Below, piece after piece: positions 1-9,945 of a stretch of 64,000 bases of DNA (position 1 is its first letter; the number at the start of each line of letters is the position of its first letter). The notes beneath the pieces are model-generated. The model was not told the origin of the DNA, did no database searches, and saw only the letters and a program-made list of their open reading frames with translations. Source of the stretch: Brevibacillus daliensis (lineage in GTDB: Bacteria; Bacillota; Bacilli; Brevibacillales; Brevibacillaceae); NCBI RefSeq assembly GCF_021245735.1, contig NZ_JAJISB010000041.1:1-64000 (forward strand), read 5' to 3'. A program made the position numbers and the translations under genes.

Positions 1-2
1 TT

Positions 3-41
3 GCCAATATGCTGATTCATTATCCAGTTTTGAAGGAATAA
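3..41 (+). CDS. Possible C-terminal tail of an upstream gene (partial)
   Basis: One frame is open from the window start to a TAA at 39-41, giving about 12 residues that end in HYPVLKE. It is followed at once by an intrinsic terminator, as expected for the end of a gene. The fragment is too short to assign and could be chance. Confidence 0.3.
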   Translation, partial: ANMLIHYPVLKE

Positions 42-49
42 CATATACA

Positions 50-87
50 AAAACTCTCCTTGATCGATATAGGGAGAGTTTTTTTAC
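50..87 (+). terminator. Rho-independent terminator
   Basis: Perfect arms AAAACTCTCC (50-59) and GGAGAGTTTT (72-81) with a 12-base loop are followed by a T run. It ends whatever gene lies left of the window. From here to 406 there is no gene. That stretch holds a small hairpin (GAAAGAT/ATCTTTC, 146-161) and a possible promoter at 274. Confidence 0.8.
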
Positions 88-270
88 TATATCGGAAAGC
101 TTAGACGCCCAAGATTTCAACCCGATATGCAGGAAAACCTTGCCTGAAAGATGAATCTTTCTAGGTCTTTCACTCGTCTTATTGAGAGGACCAGATTGTA
201 GTAAACATGCTGTATATCGTTTTCAAGTATCACGCAATGGGTAGAATAAGATGGAATACATAGATAGCAG

Positions 271-279
271 TGATATAAT
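271..279 (+). promoter_or_regulatory. Possible extended -10 promoter for the glycosyltransferase gene
   Basis: TGATATAAT at 271-279 is an extended -10 element (TGn plus a perfect TATAAT at 274-279). No good -35 hexamer sits 17 bases upstream, which extended -10 promoters tolerate. It would give a leader of about 120 bases before the start at 407. Confidence 0.45.
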
Positions 280-406
280 AGGTGAAGACCATTCCCAAGA
301 TACTCCTTTGCAAATAATAAAAGAATAATGAAGATACCTTGCCAACATGCATCTAATTGGTTATATTTGTAAAGTGCTTGGGAATAGACAGCGAAGGAGA
401 GTAGAA

Positions 407-1528
407 ATGAAAAGGATATTGATCTTTTCCGCCTCCATTGGTAATGGTCATAATCAAGCTGCGCGTGCTATTCAGGAAGAGCTAAGCAACCTGGGGTACG
501 CCTCAATGATAATTGACACCCTAGAATATATAAGTCCTACCTTTCACAAGATCTTATTGGAGGGTTTCACCAGTTTATTAAAGCTATCACCAAGTGTCTG
601 GGGTAAGATCTATCACAACACAGAAAAAACAAGAGTGTTTGATATGAATGTGATATTCAACAAGATGCTGGCTAATAATTTAAAGAAGTTGATTGCCAGT
701 GTTGAACCCGATGGTTTTATTGCTACCCACCCTTTTGCCAGTTGCATGTTATCAATATTAAAAGGGCGGAATAATTGGAAAGAACCGATTTATACGGTAA
801 TAACCGATTATACGATTCATCCATCTTGGGTTAATCATCATATCACAAATTATTTTATTGCCAGCGATCAGCTTTTTTATTTGGTTGATTTGTATAAACA
901 AGATCATCAAAAATTTATTCCAACTGGAATTCCTATCATGCAAAAGTATCGTCAAGAATTAGATAGGGAAGCTTTGTTAGAAAAATTTCAAATAAAGCCG
1001 GAGCAAAAGGTACTTCTTTTATCAGGTGGAGGATTGGGACTAGGGCCCATGGAGAGAGTTTTGGAAGGGCTTGACGGGATAAAACAACCGCTCAAGATAT
1101 TTGTCTTAACAGGCATAAATGAAAAATTATATCGTAACGTAAATAGTCATACATACTCCCAAGAGGTTGTAGCTCGTAAATATATCGACAACTTCCATGA
1201 ATACTTGGAAGTTTCCGACGCAATTGTGAGTAAGTCAGGTGGTTTGACTACAGCAGAGGTAATGAGTAAACAGGTACCCATGATAATCTTTAATCCGTTA
1301 CCAGGACAAGAAGAGAGAAACAGCCACTTTTTGTTGAATAATAGTTGTGCAATTCACGCCACAGAGAGCCAAGATTTGATATACTCAATTGAGCAACTGT
1401 TATCTGATGACCATATGGCTCAGCAAATGCAGGAGAATGCAGGAAGGATAGCAAAACCTTATGCAGCTCTTGAAATAGCCCTATATATAAAGAAGGCTAT
1501 GGAATCAGAAAATGAGTATACCAACTAG
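407..1528 (+). CDS. MGDG synthase-family glycosyltransferase (UgtP/MurG-like)
   Basis: A 373-residue protein of the GT28 family related to UgtP, which adds glucose to diacylglycerol for membrane glycolipids. The N-terminus has the family's glycine-rich loop, SASIGNGHNQAA (about residues 8-19). The C-terminal half has the nucleotide-sugar part, with SGGGLGLGP and VSKSGGLTTAEVM. The start at 407 is preferred over an ATG at 347 because GAAGGAGAG lies 7-13 bases upstream and the family motif then begins at the usual distance. UgtP is about 380 residues, so it appears full length. The exact acceptor and sugar cannot be read from sequence. The next gene follows after 16 bases. Confidence 0.82.
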   Translation: MKRILIFSASIGNGHNQAARAIQEELSNLGYASMIIDTLEYISPTFHKILLEGFTSLLKLSPSVWGKIYHNTEKTRVFDMNVIFNKMLANNLKKLIASVEPDGFIATHPFASCMLSILKGRNNWKEPIYTVITDYTIHPSWVNHHITNYFIASDQLFYLVDLYKQDHQKFIPTGIPIMQKYRQELDREALLEKFQIKPEQKVLLLSGGGLGLGPMERVLEGLDGIKQPLKIFVLTGINEKLYRNVNSHTYSQEVVARKYIDNFHEYLEVSDAIVSKSGGLTTAEVMSKQVPMIIFNPLPGQEERNSHFLLNNSCAIHATESQDLIYSIEQLLSDDHMAQQMQENAGRIAKPYAALEIALYIKKAMESENEYTN

Positions 1529-1544
1529 ATTTTGGGGTGATGGA

Positions 1545-2216
1545 GTGAGTATTCAGCACGCAGTCATTTTTGACATGGATGGAACTTTACTACAATCAGA
1601 GACACTAGCTGTTCCTAGTTTTCGTGGTGCATTAAAGGATTTGAAAGAAATGGGTTTATATGAGGGAGATCTACCTACGGACCGACAAATTACGGAAACA
1701 CTAGGAATGATCGCTGAAGAAATCTGGCCTAAACTCATACCAGGTTCAGATGAGAAAACCCATGAAATTGCGACACAATTGCTATCAAAACACGAAGAAC
1801 ACCTGGTTTCAGAGGGGTGTGTACATTTATATCCTGGAGTAATCGAGCAGATTACTGCTTTGCACGAGGCTGGGAATGCATTATTTGTTGCTTCGAATGC
1901 ACAAGAGGGATATGTAGAATGGATCTGTGATTACTTTTCTATCACGCACTTATTTACTGACCTTTATTCAGCAGGTCGCTTCCAAACCAAATCCAAGGTG
2001 GATCTGGTGGCACATTTAATTAAAACCTACAATGTCCAAGACGGTGTAATGGTAGGTGACCGAAAGTCGGACATTGAAGCTGGTAAAAAGAATGGTCTAA
2101 AAACCATTGGTTGTGATTTTGGATTTGCACATCCAGGAGAATTGGACGGGGCACATATAAAAATAAAAAGTTTTGCTGAAATAACTAACCATATAGCATA
2201 TGAAAAAGTCACCTAA
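1545..2216 (+). CDS. HAD-superfamily hydrolase, phosphoglycolate-phosphatase-like
   Basis: A 223-residue HAD phosphatase. Motif I is VIFDMDGTL (nucleophile Asp about residue 10, acid Asp two later). Motif II is FVASNA, a Lys lies in the SKVDLV stretch, and motif IV is VGDRKSDIEAGKKNG. The helical cap between motifs I and II is the type seen in Gph and beta-phosphoglucomutase-like enzymes. An ATG at 1512 would overlap the preceding gene without a ribosome site. The GTG at 1545 follows GGGGTGA and puts motif I at the usual position. Substrate unknown; it is probably co-transcribed with the glycosyltransferase. Confidence 0.8.
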   Translation: MSIQHAVIFDMDGTLLQSETLAVPSFRGALKDLKEMGLYEGDLPTDRQITETLGMIAEEIWPKLIPGSDEKTHEIATQLLSKHEEHLVSEGCVHLYPGVIEQITALHEAGNALFVASNAQEGYVEWICDYFSITHLFTDLYSAGRFQTKSKVDLVAHLIKTYNVQDGVMVGDRKSDIEAGKKNGLKTIGCDFGFAHPGELDGAHIKIKSFAEITNHIAYEKVT

Positions 2217-2230
2217 TAGGTGGCTTTTTC
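2203..2230 (+). terminator. Rho-independent terminator overlapping the HAD gene stop
   Basis: Arms AAAAAGTCACCT and AGGTGGCTTTTT enclose a tiny AAT loop, with an A run and a T run on either side. The stop codon at 2214-2216 lies inside the hairpin. It separates the first two genes from the ctsR operon. Confidence 0.85.
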
Positions 2231-2280
2231 GTTTAAGTAAGGGGATTTTTGAACAAAATAAAAAGAGTATGGAGAAAGGG

Positions 2281-2309
2281 TTGAAATGCACATAAAAACT
2301 TCTTATAAT
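2281..2309 (+). promoter_or_regulatory. SigA promoter of the ctsR-clpC operon
   Basis: TTGAAA (2281-2286), a 17-base spacer and a perfect TATAAT (2304-2309). It lies directly before three CtsR heptads, as in clpC operons of other Firmicutes. Confidence 0.85.
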
Positions 2310-2312
2310 TAA

Positions 2313-2335
2313 AGTCAAAGATAGTCAAAGTCAAA
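2313..2335 (+). promoter_or_regulatory. CtsR operator, three AGTCAAA heptads
   Basis: AGTCAAA at 2313-2319, 2323-2329 and 2329-2335. The first two, three bases apart, match the CtsR consensus direct repeat (RGTCAAA-NAN-RGTCAAA). The third overlaps the second by one base. The site covers the expected transcription start, so CtsR bound here should block its own operon; heat or protein stress would relieve it. Confidence 0.9.
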
Positions 2336-2392
2336 TATGATGGGGTGACATCTTACTATCACACACCATATTTTAGGCAAGGAGGTGACACT

Positions 2393-2857
2393 TTGCGTAA
2401 TATATCGGACATCATTGAACAACATTTGAAGCGAGTAATCCAGGAAAGCGCGAATGGAGCTATCGAGATTCAGCGCAGTGAACTTGCCGATAAATTTCAA
2501 TGTGTACCCTCGCAGATCAACTATGTCATTAATACCCGCTTTTCAATAGAAAAAGGGTACGTTGTAGAAAGTAAAAGAGGCGGCGGTGGCTTTATTCGGA
2601 TTCGTAAAGCACAGATCCTGTGTAAGAATACCTATCAGGAAGTTTTGACTGAAGAACTGATTGGTACTAGTATTACGCAACCAACTGCTGATTCCATTGT
2701 GGAACGATTATTAGAGGAGAGCTTATTGACTCAGCGTGAAGCTACTCTGATAAAAATTGCAACCTCAAGACAGGTTCTTTTTGTAGATACCCCGTTACGA
2801 GAACAACTTCGTGCCAATATCTTAAAGCATATGATTATTTCTATTTTAATAAGATAA
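2393..2857 (+). CDS. ctsR: CtsR, transcriptional repressor of class III heat-shock genes
   Basis: A 154-residue winged-helix repressor that binds heptad repeats upstream of clp genes. The N-terminal DNA-binding domain (MRNISDIIEQHL, then QCVPSQINYVINTRF) ends in the glycine-rich wing KRGGGGFIRI. The C-terminal half is the McsB-contacting and dimerisation part. The start is a TTG behind a perfect AAGGAGGTGA with 6-base spacing; an upstream ATG-frame extension has no ribosome site. It heads the ctsR-mcsA-mcsB-clpC operon under the CtsR operator at 2313. The gap to mcsA (172 bases) is much longer than usual because a dispersed repeat lies there. Confidence 0.95.
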   Translation: MRNISDIIEQHLKRVIQESANGAIEIQRSELADKFQCVPSQINYVINTRFSIEKGYVVESKRGGGGFIRIRKAQILCKNTYQEVLTEELIGTSITQPTADSIVERLLEESLLTQREATLIKIATSRQVLFVDTPLREQLRANILKHMIISILIR

Positions 2858-2867
2858 AAGTCGAGCC

Positions 2868-2998
2868 TTTGTGAACGGTAAGAAAAACTTCTATCGAAGT
2901 CCTTTCGAAGAAGCTGGTTCTTCCTTAGAGGATGTTTTTCATGCATATCAGGATGAGAAGCTCCGCAGTTTATACTTTCTGAAACAGTTAAAAACTGT
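2868..2998 (+). repeat. Dispersed intergenic repeat, copy A (ctsR-mcsA junction)
   Basis: This stretch is roughly four-fifths identical by eye to 10680-10803 downstream of pssA. Shared blocks include AAGAAAAA, TTCTATCGAAG, GAAGAAGCTGGTTCTTC (itself a hairpin) and GATGTTTTTC. Here the reading frame happens to be open into mcsA, but copy B has a one-base deletion in that frame, so the repeat is probably non-coding. The copy ends at a small hairpin, ACAGTT/AACTGT (2984-2998). No terminal inverted repeats or target duplications are obvious. Confidence 0.75.
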
Positions 2999-3029
2999 GA
3001 AACAATCCTTCGGGATAGGAGGGTTCTTT

Positions 3030-3566
3030 ATGAATTGCGAAGAATGCGGTACAAGACCTGCTACTCTACATGTTACTAAGATTATTAATGGTGAAAAGAC
3101 TGAAACCCATTTTTGTGAGCAATGTGCCAAAGATAAAGGGCAGTTCATTTCAGGTCTAGGTAATTTCGGTATTAATAACTTATTGGCGGGATTACTTAAT
3201 TTTGATCCGATGACCAAAGGGGTAAATAACCCCCAGTTACAACAATCCACTTTTTCACCGGCTACCCGCTGTGAGACATGTGGACTAACCTATGCTCAAT
3301 TTAGTAAAAGTGGCAGATTTGGCTGTAGTGATTGTTATACTCACTTTGGTGAAAAACTGGACCCACTGTTCAGACGTATCCATGGAAATACCCATCACAT
3401 GGGTAAGGTACCGGAACGAACAGGTGGTCAAATAAAGGTGAAAAAAGAACTGCAACAACTAAAAATGGCGTTGCAACAGCATATTGCCACCGAAGAGTTT
3501 GAGAAGGCAGCAGAGATTCGCGACCGGATTCGCGCTCTGGAGCAAAAAATCGAACAATCTAAGTAA
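3030..3566 (+). CDS. mcsA: McsA, zinc-binding activator of the McsB arginine kinase
   Basis: A 178-residue protein with four CxxC zinc motifs (CEEC, CEQC, CETC, CSDC) in the first two thirds. A UVR-type helical hairpin lies at the C-terminus (EEFEKAAEIRDRIRALE). In Bacillus McsA activates McsB and modulates CtsR. The start at 3030 has AGGAGGG upstream and begins MNCEECG, as in homologues. The open frame reaching back to 2871 comes from the inserted repeat and is not counted. mcsB begins 23 bases after the stop. Confidence 0.93.
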   Translation: MNCEECGTRPATLHVTKIINGEKTETHFCEQCAKDKGQFISGLGNFGINNLLAGLLNFDPMTKGVNNPQLQQSTFSPATRCETCGLTYAQFSKSGRFGCSDCYTHFGEKLDPLFRRIHGNTHHMGKVPERTGGQIKVKKELQQLKMALQQHIATEEFEKAAEIRDRIRALEQKIEQSK

Positions 3567-3589
3567 GTATGGTGGAGGTGAAAAAGCAG

Positions 3590-4663
3590 ATGTCTCTACA
3601 GCGTTTTGTTGAACATCCCTGGACCCACTGGATGAAAGGGGAGGGACCTGATTCAGATATTGTAATCAGTACGCGGTTGCGTATAGCTCGTAACCTGCGT
3701 CATCATCCTTTTCCATTACTAGCGACTGACTCACAGGCTGAAGAGGTTGTGCGTAAAGTGGAAGAGGTGAATCAATCTGCTTCCATGAAGAAAAAAGGTC
3801 AGTTTGAACTTTTGCGGATGGAAGAACTGCAGCCTTTGGAGAAAAAAGTTCTAGTCGAAAAACATTTGATCAGTCCTAACCTTGCAGAGGAATCGCGCAA
3901 AGGCGCGGTCATCCTTAGTGAAGATGAAGCGATCAGTGTACTGATTAATGAAGAAGATCATTTGCGCATTCAGGTATTTCTACCAGGCTTTCAATTAAAA
4001 GAGGCTTGGGATATCGGAAGTAAAATTGATGACGTGTTTGAGAAACAATTAAATTATGCTTTTGATGAAAAACGAGGGTATCTGACAAGTTGTCCAACAA
4101 ATGTAGGAACAGGGATTAGATCTTCCATCATGCTGCATCTTCCCGCTTTGGTCATGACTCAACAGATCAACCGAATTTTACAAGCAACAACACAGGTGGG
4201 TCTTGTCGTAAGAGGCTTGTATGGTGAGGGAAGCGAAGCCGTTGGTAACCTGTTTCAGCTATCCAATCAGGTAACGCTGGGTATGTCTGAGGGAGATATT
4301 ATTACTAACCTGTATAGTGTAGCTAGCCAAATCATCGTGCAAGAACGGGAAGCACGTGAATACCTGCGAGAGCATAATCAAATTTCACTGGAAGATCGCA
4401 TTTATCGATCTTACGGGATTCTGACTCATGCAAGAACAATTGAATCAAAAGAGGCTGCACAACGCTTATCCGATGTGCGTCTTGGAATAGATTTAGGGTA
4501 TTTCCCTACTTGTAATCCATTTGTCGTAAATGAATTACTGGTTAGTACCCAACCAGGGTTTTTACAATATGATGCAGGACAGAAGCTGACTGTGGATCAA
4601 CGAGACGAACGACGCGCTCGTGTCATCAGAGAGCGCTTAATATCACCATCAGAAATAAGCTAG
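3590..4663 (+). CDS. mcsB: McsB, protein-arginine kinase
   Basis: A 357-residue guanidino-kinase-fold enzyme that phosphorylates arginines, marking proteins for ClpCP degradation and inactivating CtsR. Visible features: [12 protein letters not shown] near the N-terminus, NEEDHLRIQ in the active site, the catalytic Cys in [24 protein letters not shown], and the C-terminal phospho-arginine sensor RDERRA. The ATG at 3590 is chosen because GGAGGTG lies 10-16 bases before it and homologues begin MSL; the ATG at 3569 would lie before that ribosome site. It sits between its activator McsA and the protease chaperone ClpC. Confidence 0.95.
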   Translation: MSLQRFVEHPWTHWMKGEGPDSDIVISTRLRIARNLRHHPFPLLATDSQAEEVVRKVEEVNQSASMKKKGQFELLRMEELQPLEKKVLVEKHLISPNLAEESRKGAVILSEDEAISVLINEEDHLRIQVFLPGFQLKEAWDIGSKIDDVFEKQLNYAFDEKRGYLTSCPTNVGTGIRSSIMLHLPALVMTQQINRILQATTQVGLVVRGLYGEGSEAVGNLFQLSNQVTLGMSEGDIITNLYSVASQIIVQEREAREYLREHNQISLEDRIYRSYGILTHARTIESKEAAQRLSDVRLGIDLGYFPTCNPFVVNELLVSTQPGFLQYDAGQKLTVDQRDERRARVIRERLISPSEIS

Positions 4664-4703
4664 TTCAAATAAAAAGAGAAAAAGTAACGGAGGTGCTAGA
4701 ATT

Positions 4704-7160
4704 ATGATGTTTGGTCGTTTTACAGAGCGAGCTCAAAAAGTTTTGGCTTTAGCCTTAGAGGAAGCAATTCGTCTGGGACATAAAGATATTGGAACAGAAC
4801 ACGTGCTTCTTGGTCTTGTGCGCGAAGGAGAGGGCATTGCCGCAAAGGCTTTGCAAGCATTGGGACTAGGGCTGGATAAAATCCAGAGCGAAGTAGAATC
4901 GCTGATTGGGCGTGCCCCCGAACAGCCGTCCCAACCGGGTAACTACACACCTAATTACACCCCACGTGCTAAAAAAGTAATTGAACTATCCATGGATGAG
5001 GCTCGTAAACTAGGTCATACCTACGTAGGTACTGAACATATTCTTCTTGGTTTGATCCGTGAAGGCGAAGGAATTGCTGCACGTATCATGAATAATTTGG
5101 GTGTCAGCTTGAACAAGGCACGTCAACAAGTGCTACAACTGTTAGGTAGCTCTGAAATGATGTCGTCTCATCAGCCTTCAGGAGGCAACCCATCTGCTAG
5201 TACACCGACACTGGACAGTCTAGCACGCGATCTGACAGCGATTGCCAAAGAGGGCAGCCTAGACCCTGTGATCGGTCGTCAAAAAGAGATTGAGCGTGTT
5301 GTGCAGGTGCTAAGCCGTCGTACGAAAAACAATCCAGTGCTTATTGGTGAGCCGGGAGTTGGTAAGACAGCGATTGCAGAAGGTCTCGCCCAAAAAATCA
5401 TTCACAACGAAATTCCAGAAACCCTTCGCGATAAGCGGGTTATGACTCTTGATATGGGTACCGTAGTAGCTGGTACCAAATATCGTGGTGAGTTCGAGGA
5501 TCGTTTGAAAAAAATCATGGATGAGATCCGCCAAGCGGGTAATATCATCTTGTTTATTGATGAATTGCATACATTGATTGGTGCCGGTGGCGCAGAAGGA
5601 GCGATTGATGCTTCGAATATCTTGAAGCCAGCTCTTTCTCGTGGTGAATTACAGTGCGTAGGTGCCACTACATTGGATGAGTATCGCAAATATATTGAAA
5701 AAGATGCAGCATTGGAACGTCGCTTCCAGCCAATTCGAGTTGACGAGCCAAACGTGGAGGATGCTATTAAGATCCTGAGTGGTCTACGTGATCGCTATGA
5801 AGCTCACCACCGTGTAAAAATTACAGATGAAGCAATTGATCAGGCAGTACGCTTGTCTGACCGTTACATCACAGACCGCTTCTTGCCGGATAAGGCAATT
5901 GACCTGATTGATGAAGCTGCATCTAAAGTACGCCTGCAATCTTTTACTGTACCACCTAATCTGAAGGAAATGGAAACCCGTCTAGAAGAGGTACGTAAAG
6001 AGAAAGATGCTGCCGTTCAATCCCAGGAGTTCGAAGAAGCAGCTGCTCTTCGTGATCAAGAGCAGAAGCTACGTGAAGAACTGGAATCTACCAAGAAAGA
6101 TTGGAAAGAGCGTCAAGGCAAATTGAACATGGAAGTAACACCGGACGATATTGCTCATGTTGTAGAAAACTGGACAGGTATTCCGGTTGTAAAATTAAAA
6201 GAAGAAGAAACAGCAAGACTTCTAAAAATGGAAGACATTCTGCATAATCGTGTCATTGGTCAGGATGACGCAGTTAAATCTGTCGCTCGTGCCGTACGAC
6301 GCGCACGTGCAGGGCTAAAAGATCCGAAACGTCCAATTGGTTCATTCATTTTCCTTGGCCCAACAGGGGTAGGTAAAACAGAACTGGCACGTGCCGTAGC
6401 TGAAACGCTGTTTGGAGACGAGGATGCGATGATTCGCGTCGACATGTCTGAATACATGGAGAAACACTCCACAGCTCGTTTGGTTGGTGCGCCTCCAGGA
6501 TATGTAGGATTTGATGAGGGTGGTCAGTTAACAGAGAAAGTTCGTCGTAAACCATACTCTGTTATCCTGCTAGATGAGATTGAGAAAGCCCATCCAGATG
6601 TATTTAATATCCTTTTACAAGTATTGGATGATGGACGCTTAACTGATTCCAAAGGCCGTACTGTTGACTTCCGCAATACGGTAGTAATCATGACCTCTAA
6701 CGTAGGGGCAAACATGATTAAAAAGAATTCTACTCTTGGATTTACTGCTAATGATTCCGAGAAAAAATATCAGGACATGAAGGACAAAGTAATGGATGAG
6801 CTGAAAAAGAGCTTCCGTCCAGAATTCCTGAATCGTATTGACGAAGTAATCGTGTTCCACTCTCTAGAACAAGAGCACATCGAACAAATCGTAACGCTCA
6901 TGACAGAAGATCTGCGTAAGCGTCTGATGGAACAGGAAATTACGTTCAACTTGAGTGAAGAAGCGAAGAAAATTCTTGCTAAAGAAGGTTTTGACCCAGC
7001 GTACGGTGCCCGTCCACTTCGTCGCGCTATCCAGCGTAATATCGAAGACCGCTTGTCGGAGGAACTCCTAAAAGGTGAGATTGCTAAAGGAGATACCGTA
7101 GATATTGACGTGGAAGATGAAAAGATGATTGTTAAGAAGAGAGAAAAGGCTACAAAGTAA
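4704..7160 (+). CDS. clpC: ClpC, AAA+ unfoldase of the ClpCP protease
   Basis: An 818-residue Hsp100 chaperone. Two Clp-N repeats (residues 1-145) precede AAA+ domain 1 with Walker [10 protein letters not shown] (about 213). An M-domain/UVR hairpin follows ([15 protein letters not shown], about 435). AAA+ domain 2 has GPTGVGKTE (about 552) and the ClpP-contact region, then the D2-small domain. It unfolds substrates, including those labelled by McsB, for ClpP. Two ATGs lie in tandem; [13 protein letters not shown] matches homologues. Last gene of the CtsR-controlled operon. Confidence 0.97.
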   Translation: MMFGRFTERAQKVLALALEEAIRLGHKDIGTEHVLLGLVREGEGIAAKALQALGLGLDKIQSEVESLIGRAPEQPSQPGNYTPNYTPRAKKVIELSMDEARKLGHTYVGTEHILLGLIREGEGIAARIMNNLGVSLNKARQQVLQLLGSSEMMSSHQPSGGNPSASTPTLDSLARDLTAIAKEGSLDPVIGRQKEIERVVQVLSRRTKNNPVLIGEPGVGKTAIAEGLAQKIIHNEIPETLRDKRVMTLDMGTVVAGTKYRGEFEDRLKKIMDEIRQAGNIILFIDELHTLIGAGGAEGAIDASNILKPALSRGELQCVGATTLDEYRKYIEKDAALERRFQPIRVDEPNVEDAIKILSGLRDRYEAHHRVKITDEAIDQAVRLSDRYITDRFLPDKAIDLIDEAASKVRLQSFTVPPNLKEMETRLEEVRKEKDAAVQSQEFEEAAALRDQEQKLREELESTKKDWKERQGKLNMEVTPDDIAHVVENWTGIPVVKLKEEETARLLKMEDILHNRVIGQDDAVKSVARAVRRARAGLKDPKRPIGSFIFLGPTGVGKTELARAVAETLFGDEDAMIRVDMSEYMEKHSTARLVGAPPGYVGFDEGGQLTEKVRRKPYSVILLDEIEKAHPDVFNILLQVLDDGRLTDSKGRTVDFRNTVVIMTSNVGANMIKKNSTLGFTANDSEKKYQDMKDKVMDELKKSFRPEFLNRIDEVIVFHSLEQEHIEQIVTLMTEDLRKRLMEQEITFNLSEEAKKILAKEGFDPAYGARPLRRAIQRNIEDRLSEELLKGEIAKGDTVDIDVEDEKMIVKKREKATK

Positions 7161-7181
7161 AAACATGATAAATAAGAATAC

Positions 7182-7216
7182 ATCCCCGAATGAAATCGTT
7201 CGGGGATCTATTTTTT
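7182..7216 (+). terminator. Rho-independent terminator of the ctsR-clpC operon
   Basis: Perfect 9-bp arms ATCCCCGAA / TTCGGGGAT with an 8-base loop, followed by a T run. It closes the heat-shock operon. The remaining 170 bases to radA show no further clear element. Confidence 0.9.
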
Positions 7217-7384
7217 CTGCATGATTAGGAGAGTATTGCATATATGTAATCTGATACAGTTATGGTTTAGATGTTTAATAGTTCAAGAAACCCCATTACC
7301 ATCAGCCAAGAAAAAGAGCAGGATATACACCTTTCTTTCTCGAACAGAGTGTAGGAATAAATTGTAGATACGGGAGTATGTTAT

Positions 7385-8749
7385 ATGTCAAAAGTAAAAA
7401 CCAAATTTGCTTGTCAGGATTGCGGATATGAAAGTCCAAAGTGGATGGGTAAATGCCCAGGGTGCAATAACTGGAACACGATGGTGGAAGAAATCTCTTT
7501 TAAACAAACAAGTGGCAGGGAAAGGGGTATGCCAGTTAAACAGACTGCGCAACCTATTACGGAAGTAGTTAGCGATGAAGAACCCCGTCTTAATACAACC
7601 ATGGCAGAATTGAATCGAGTACTGGGGGGCGGATTGGTACTTGGTTCGCTTGTTTTGGTTGGTGGCGATCCGGGGATCGGTAAATCTACTCTACTATTGC
7701 AGACCTCCTTTGCTCTGGCTCATCAGAAAAATAAAGTGTTGTACATTTCAGGCGAAGAATCAGTCAAACAAATTAAAATGAGGGCGGATCGCTTAGGTGC
7801 ACAAACGCCTGAATTATTAGTGGTAACGGAAACCGATTTATTGCAGATAGAGGAGCAGATTGATTTTGTGACACCTGAAGTTGTCATCATTGATTCCATT
7901 CAAACCATCTTTCATCCCGATGTTACCTCAGCAGCTGGCAGTGTCGCTCAGGTAAGGGAATGTACAGGTCATCTCATGCGCCTAGCCAAAACAAAAGGGA
8001 TTGCTATTTTTATTGTCGGACATGTTACGAAGGAAGGGGCAATTGCTGGTCCACGCATGTTGGAACATATGGTGGATGCAGTACTCTATTTCGAAGGTGA
8101 TCGACATAACACCTTCCGAATTCTTCGGGCAGTGAAAAACCGATTTGGTTCAACCAATGAGATAGGTATTTTTGAAATGAAGGAAAAAGGACTTGAGGAA
8201 GTTTCTAATCCATCGGAGCTATTCTTAGCGGAGAGACCTATGGGGGTTGCTGGTTCTACCGTTGTTGCCAGTATGGAGGGAACAAGACCAGTTTTGGTTG
8301 AGTTACAGGCATTAGTATCACCCACTAGCTTTGTGACACCACGCCGGATGGCGACAGGAGTGGATCACCAGCGGGTAGCGATGATAATGGCAGTGTTGGA
8401 GAAGCGCATAGGACTCATGCTTCAAAATCAAGATGCCTATGTGAATGTTGCTGGTGGTGTACGTCTGGATGAACCAGCTGTAGATTTGGCAATTGCCATT
8501 AGTATTGCCAGCAGCTTTCGAGATCAGGCAACGAACCCATATGACGTCGTAATTGGTGAAATTGGTCTTACAGGTGAAGTAAGAGGAGTATCTCGTATGG
8601 AACAACGTATCAAGGAAGCTGAAAAACTGGGCTTCAAGCGATTGATCGTACCAGAGCGGAGCCTGAGAGGTCTAGAATTACCGACTACCATTAAAGTCAT
8701 TGGCGTAAATAATGTGGAGGAAGCATTGCATGAAGCGTTAAGGGGGTAA
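7385..8749 (+). CDS. radA: RadA, DNA repair/recombination branch-migration ATPase
   Basis: A 454-residue RecA-like protein (also called Sms). An N-terminal four-Cys zinc finger ([18 protein letters not shown]) is followed by Walker [11 protein letters not shown] (about 97). The RadA-specific KNRFGSTNE motif lies near 254. The C-terminal third is an inactive Lon-protease-like domain. It processes recombination intermediates and extends D-loops. The ATG has GGGAG 8 bases upstream. disA begins 10 bases after the stop, the usual radA-disA pairing. Confidence 0.96.
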   Translation: MSKVKTKFACQDCGYESPKWMGKCPGCNNWNTMVEEISFKQTSGRERGMPVKQTAQPITEVVSDEEPRLNTTMAELNRVLGGGLVLGSLVLVGGDPGIGKSTLLLQTSFALAHQKNKVLYISGEESVKQIKMRADRLGAQTPELLVVTETDLLQIEEQIDFVTPEVVIIDSIQTIFHPDVTSAAGSVAQVRECTGHLMRLAKTKGIAIFIVGHVTKEGAIAGPRMLEHMVDAVLYFEGDRHNTFRILRAVKNRFGSTNEIGIFEMKEKGLEEVSNPSELFLAERPMGVAGSTVVASMEGTRPVLVELQALVSPTSFVTPRRMATGVDHQRVAMIMAVLEKRIGLMLQNQDAYVNVAGGVRLDEPAVDLAIAISIASSFRDQATNPYDVVIGEIGLTGEVRGVSRMEQRIKEAEKLGFKRLIVPERSLRGLELPTTIKVIGVNNVEEALHEALRG

Positions 8750-8759
8750 TGTATTTCGT

Positions 8760-9806
8760 ATGCTGGAAGAGTTGCGCTTTATTGCCCCAGGCACACCTTT
8801 TCGGGAGGGCTTGGAAAATGTGTTGCGTGCAAAAACGGGAGCTTTACTTGTGGTAGGTTGCGGTCCACAAATGAAAAACATCATAGATGGGGGATTTTTT
8901 ATTAATTGTGATTTCACGCCTGCCCATCTTTATGAACTGGCTAAAATGGACGGGGCAATTATTGTCAGTGAAGATGCAAAACGAATTTTGTACGCAAATG
9001 CTCAATTGTTGCCAAGCGGCTCTGTTCCTTCTAATGAGACAGGAACTAGGCATCGCACAGCCGACCGGACAGCGAGACAGACTAATCATCTGGTAATTGC
9101 CATCTCTCAGCGGCGGAATCTGATTACCCTTTTTCGAGGATCACAGCGATATGTGTTAAAGGATATTTCCGTTATCTTTTCCAAAGCAAATCAAGCCCTT
9201 CAAACCTTAGAACGATATAAGCTAGTGTTGGAACAAGCATTGACCAATTTAAGCGCACTTGAGTTTGAGCAACTGGTGACAATCCAAGAAATTGTTACAA
9301 TTATGCAACGCTTAGAGATGGTTATTCGTATTAAGATTGAGATGAAAAAATATATTCTTGAATTAGGTACTGAGGGAAGACTCATCAGCATGCAGCTGGA
9401 AGAGCTGGTAGCTAACATAGAACATGAGGCTGAGATGCTAATTCTTGACTACTCTAAGGAGGAGAAGGTCGAAACCAAACGTATTCTTACAGAGATGAGC
9501 AAATTGACACCGGAAGAATTGTTGGAACCAGGCGTTTTCCTCAGGTTATTAGGTTTTAGCATTACACAGAAAATGTCCGATGAAGCGGTACTAACTAGAG
9601 GATACCGGATTTTAAGTAAAATATCTCGATTGCCTAACAGTGTGGTTACTAACCTTGTTTCTCACTTTGGTTATTTGCATCATATAATGTTGGCAACTAT
9701 AGAGGAACTGGATGATGTAGAAGGGATTGGCGAGATTAGAGCGCGTGCTGTTAAGGACGGACTTAGAAGAATCCAGGAGCAAGTGTTCATTGACAGGCAC
9801 ATTTAG
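8760..9806 (+). CDS. disA: DisA, DNA-integrity scanning diadenylate cyclase
   Basis: A 348-residue enzyme that makes c-di-AMP from two ATP while scanning DNA and stalls on damage or branched DNA. The DAC domain has the DGA motif in MDGAIIV and the RHR motif in TGTRHRTA. A helical linker follows. The C-terminal helix-hairpin-helix domain has DVEGIGEIRARAVK. The family's first 10-15 residues are shorter here than in Bacillus subtilis. The ATG follows AAGGGGG, which overlaps the radA stop, so translation is probably coupled. Confidence 0.95.
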   Translation: MLEELRFIAPGTPFREGLENVLRAKTGALLVVGCGPQMKNIIDGGFFINCDFTPAHLYELAKMDGAIIVSEDAKRILYANAQLLPSGSVPSNETGTRHRTADRTARQTNHLVIAISQRRNLITLFRGSQRYVLKDISVIFSKANQALQTLERYKLVLEQALTNLSALEFEQLVTIQEIVTIMQRLEMVIRIKIEMKKYILELGTEGRLISMQLEELVANIEHEAEMLILDYSKEEKVETKRILTEMSKLTPEELLEPGVFLRLLGFSITQKMSDEAVLTRGYRILSKISRLPNSVVTNLVSHFGYLHHIMLATIEELDDVEGIGEIRARAVKDGLRRIQEQVFIDRHI

Positions 9807-9945
9807 TTCCACTAGTATTAAGGGATCATGCGACACTTTTCAAAAAGTTATAAAAGTATAAATATCCCCTTTTTTCTACTTAATAAGTGGAATTGAACCA
9901 TGTGTAGAAATAGAACAGCGTGGGATGATAATACGGAGGTAGACT

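Noticed and set aside
2871-3029. In-frame N-terminal extension of mcsA
   Set aside because: It is made of the dispersed repeat. The copy at 10680 is frameshifted, and ATG 3030 has a strong ribosome site and the family N-terminus.
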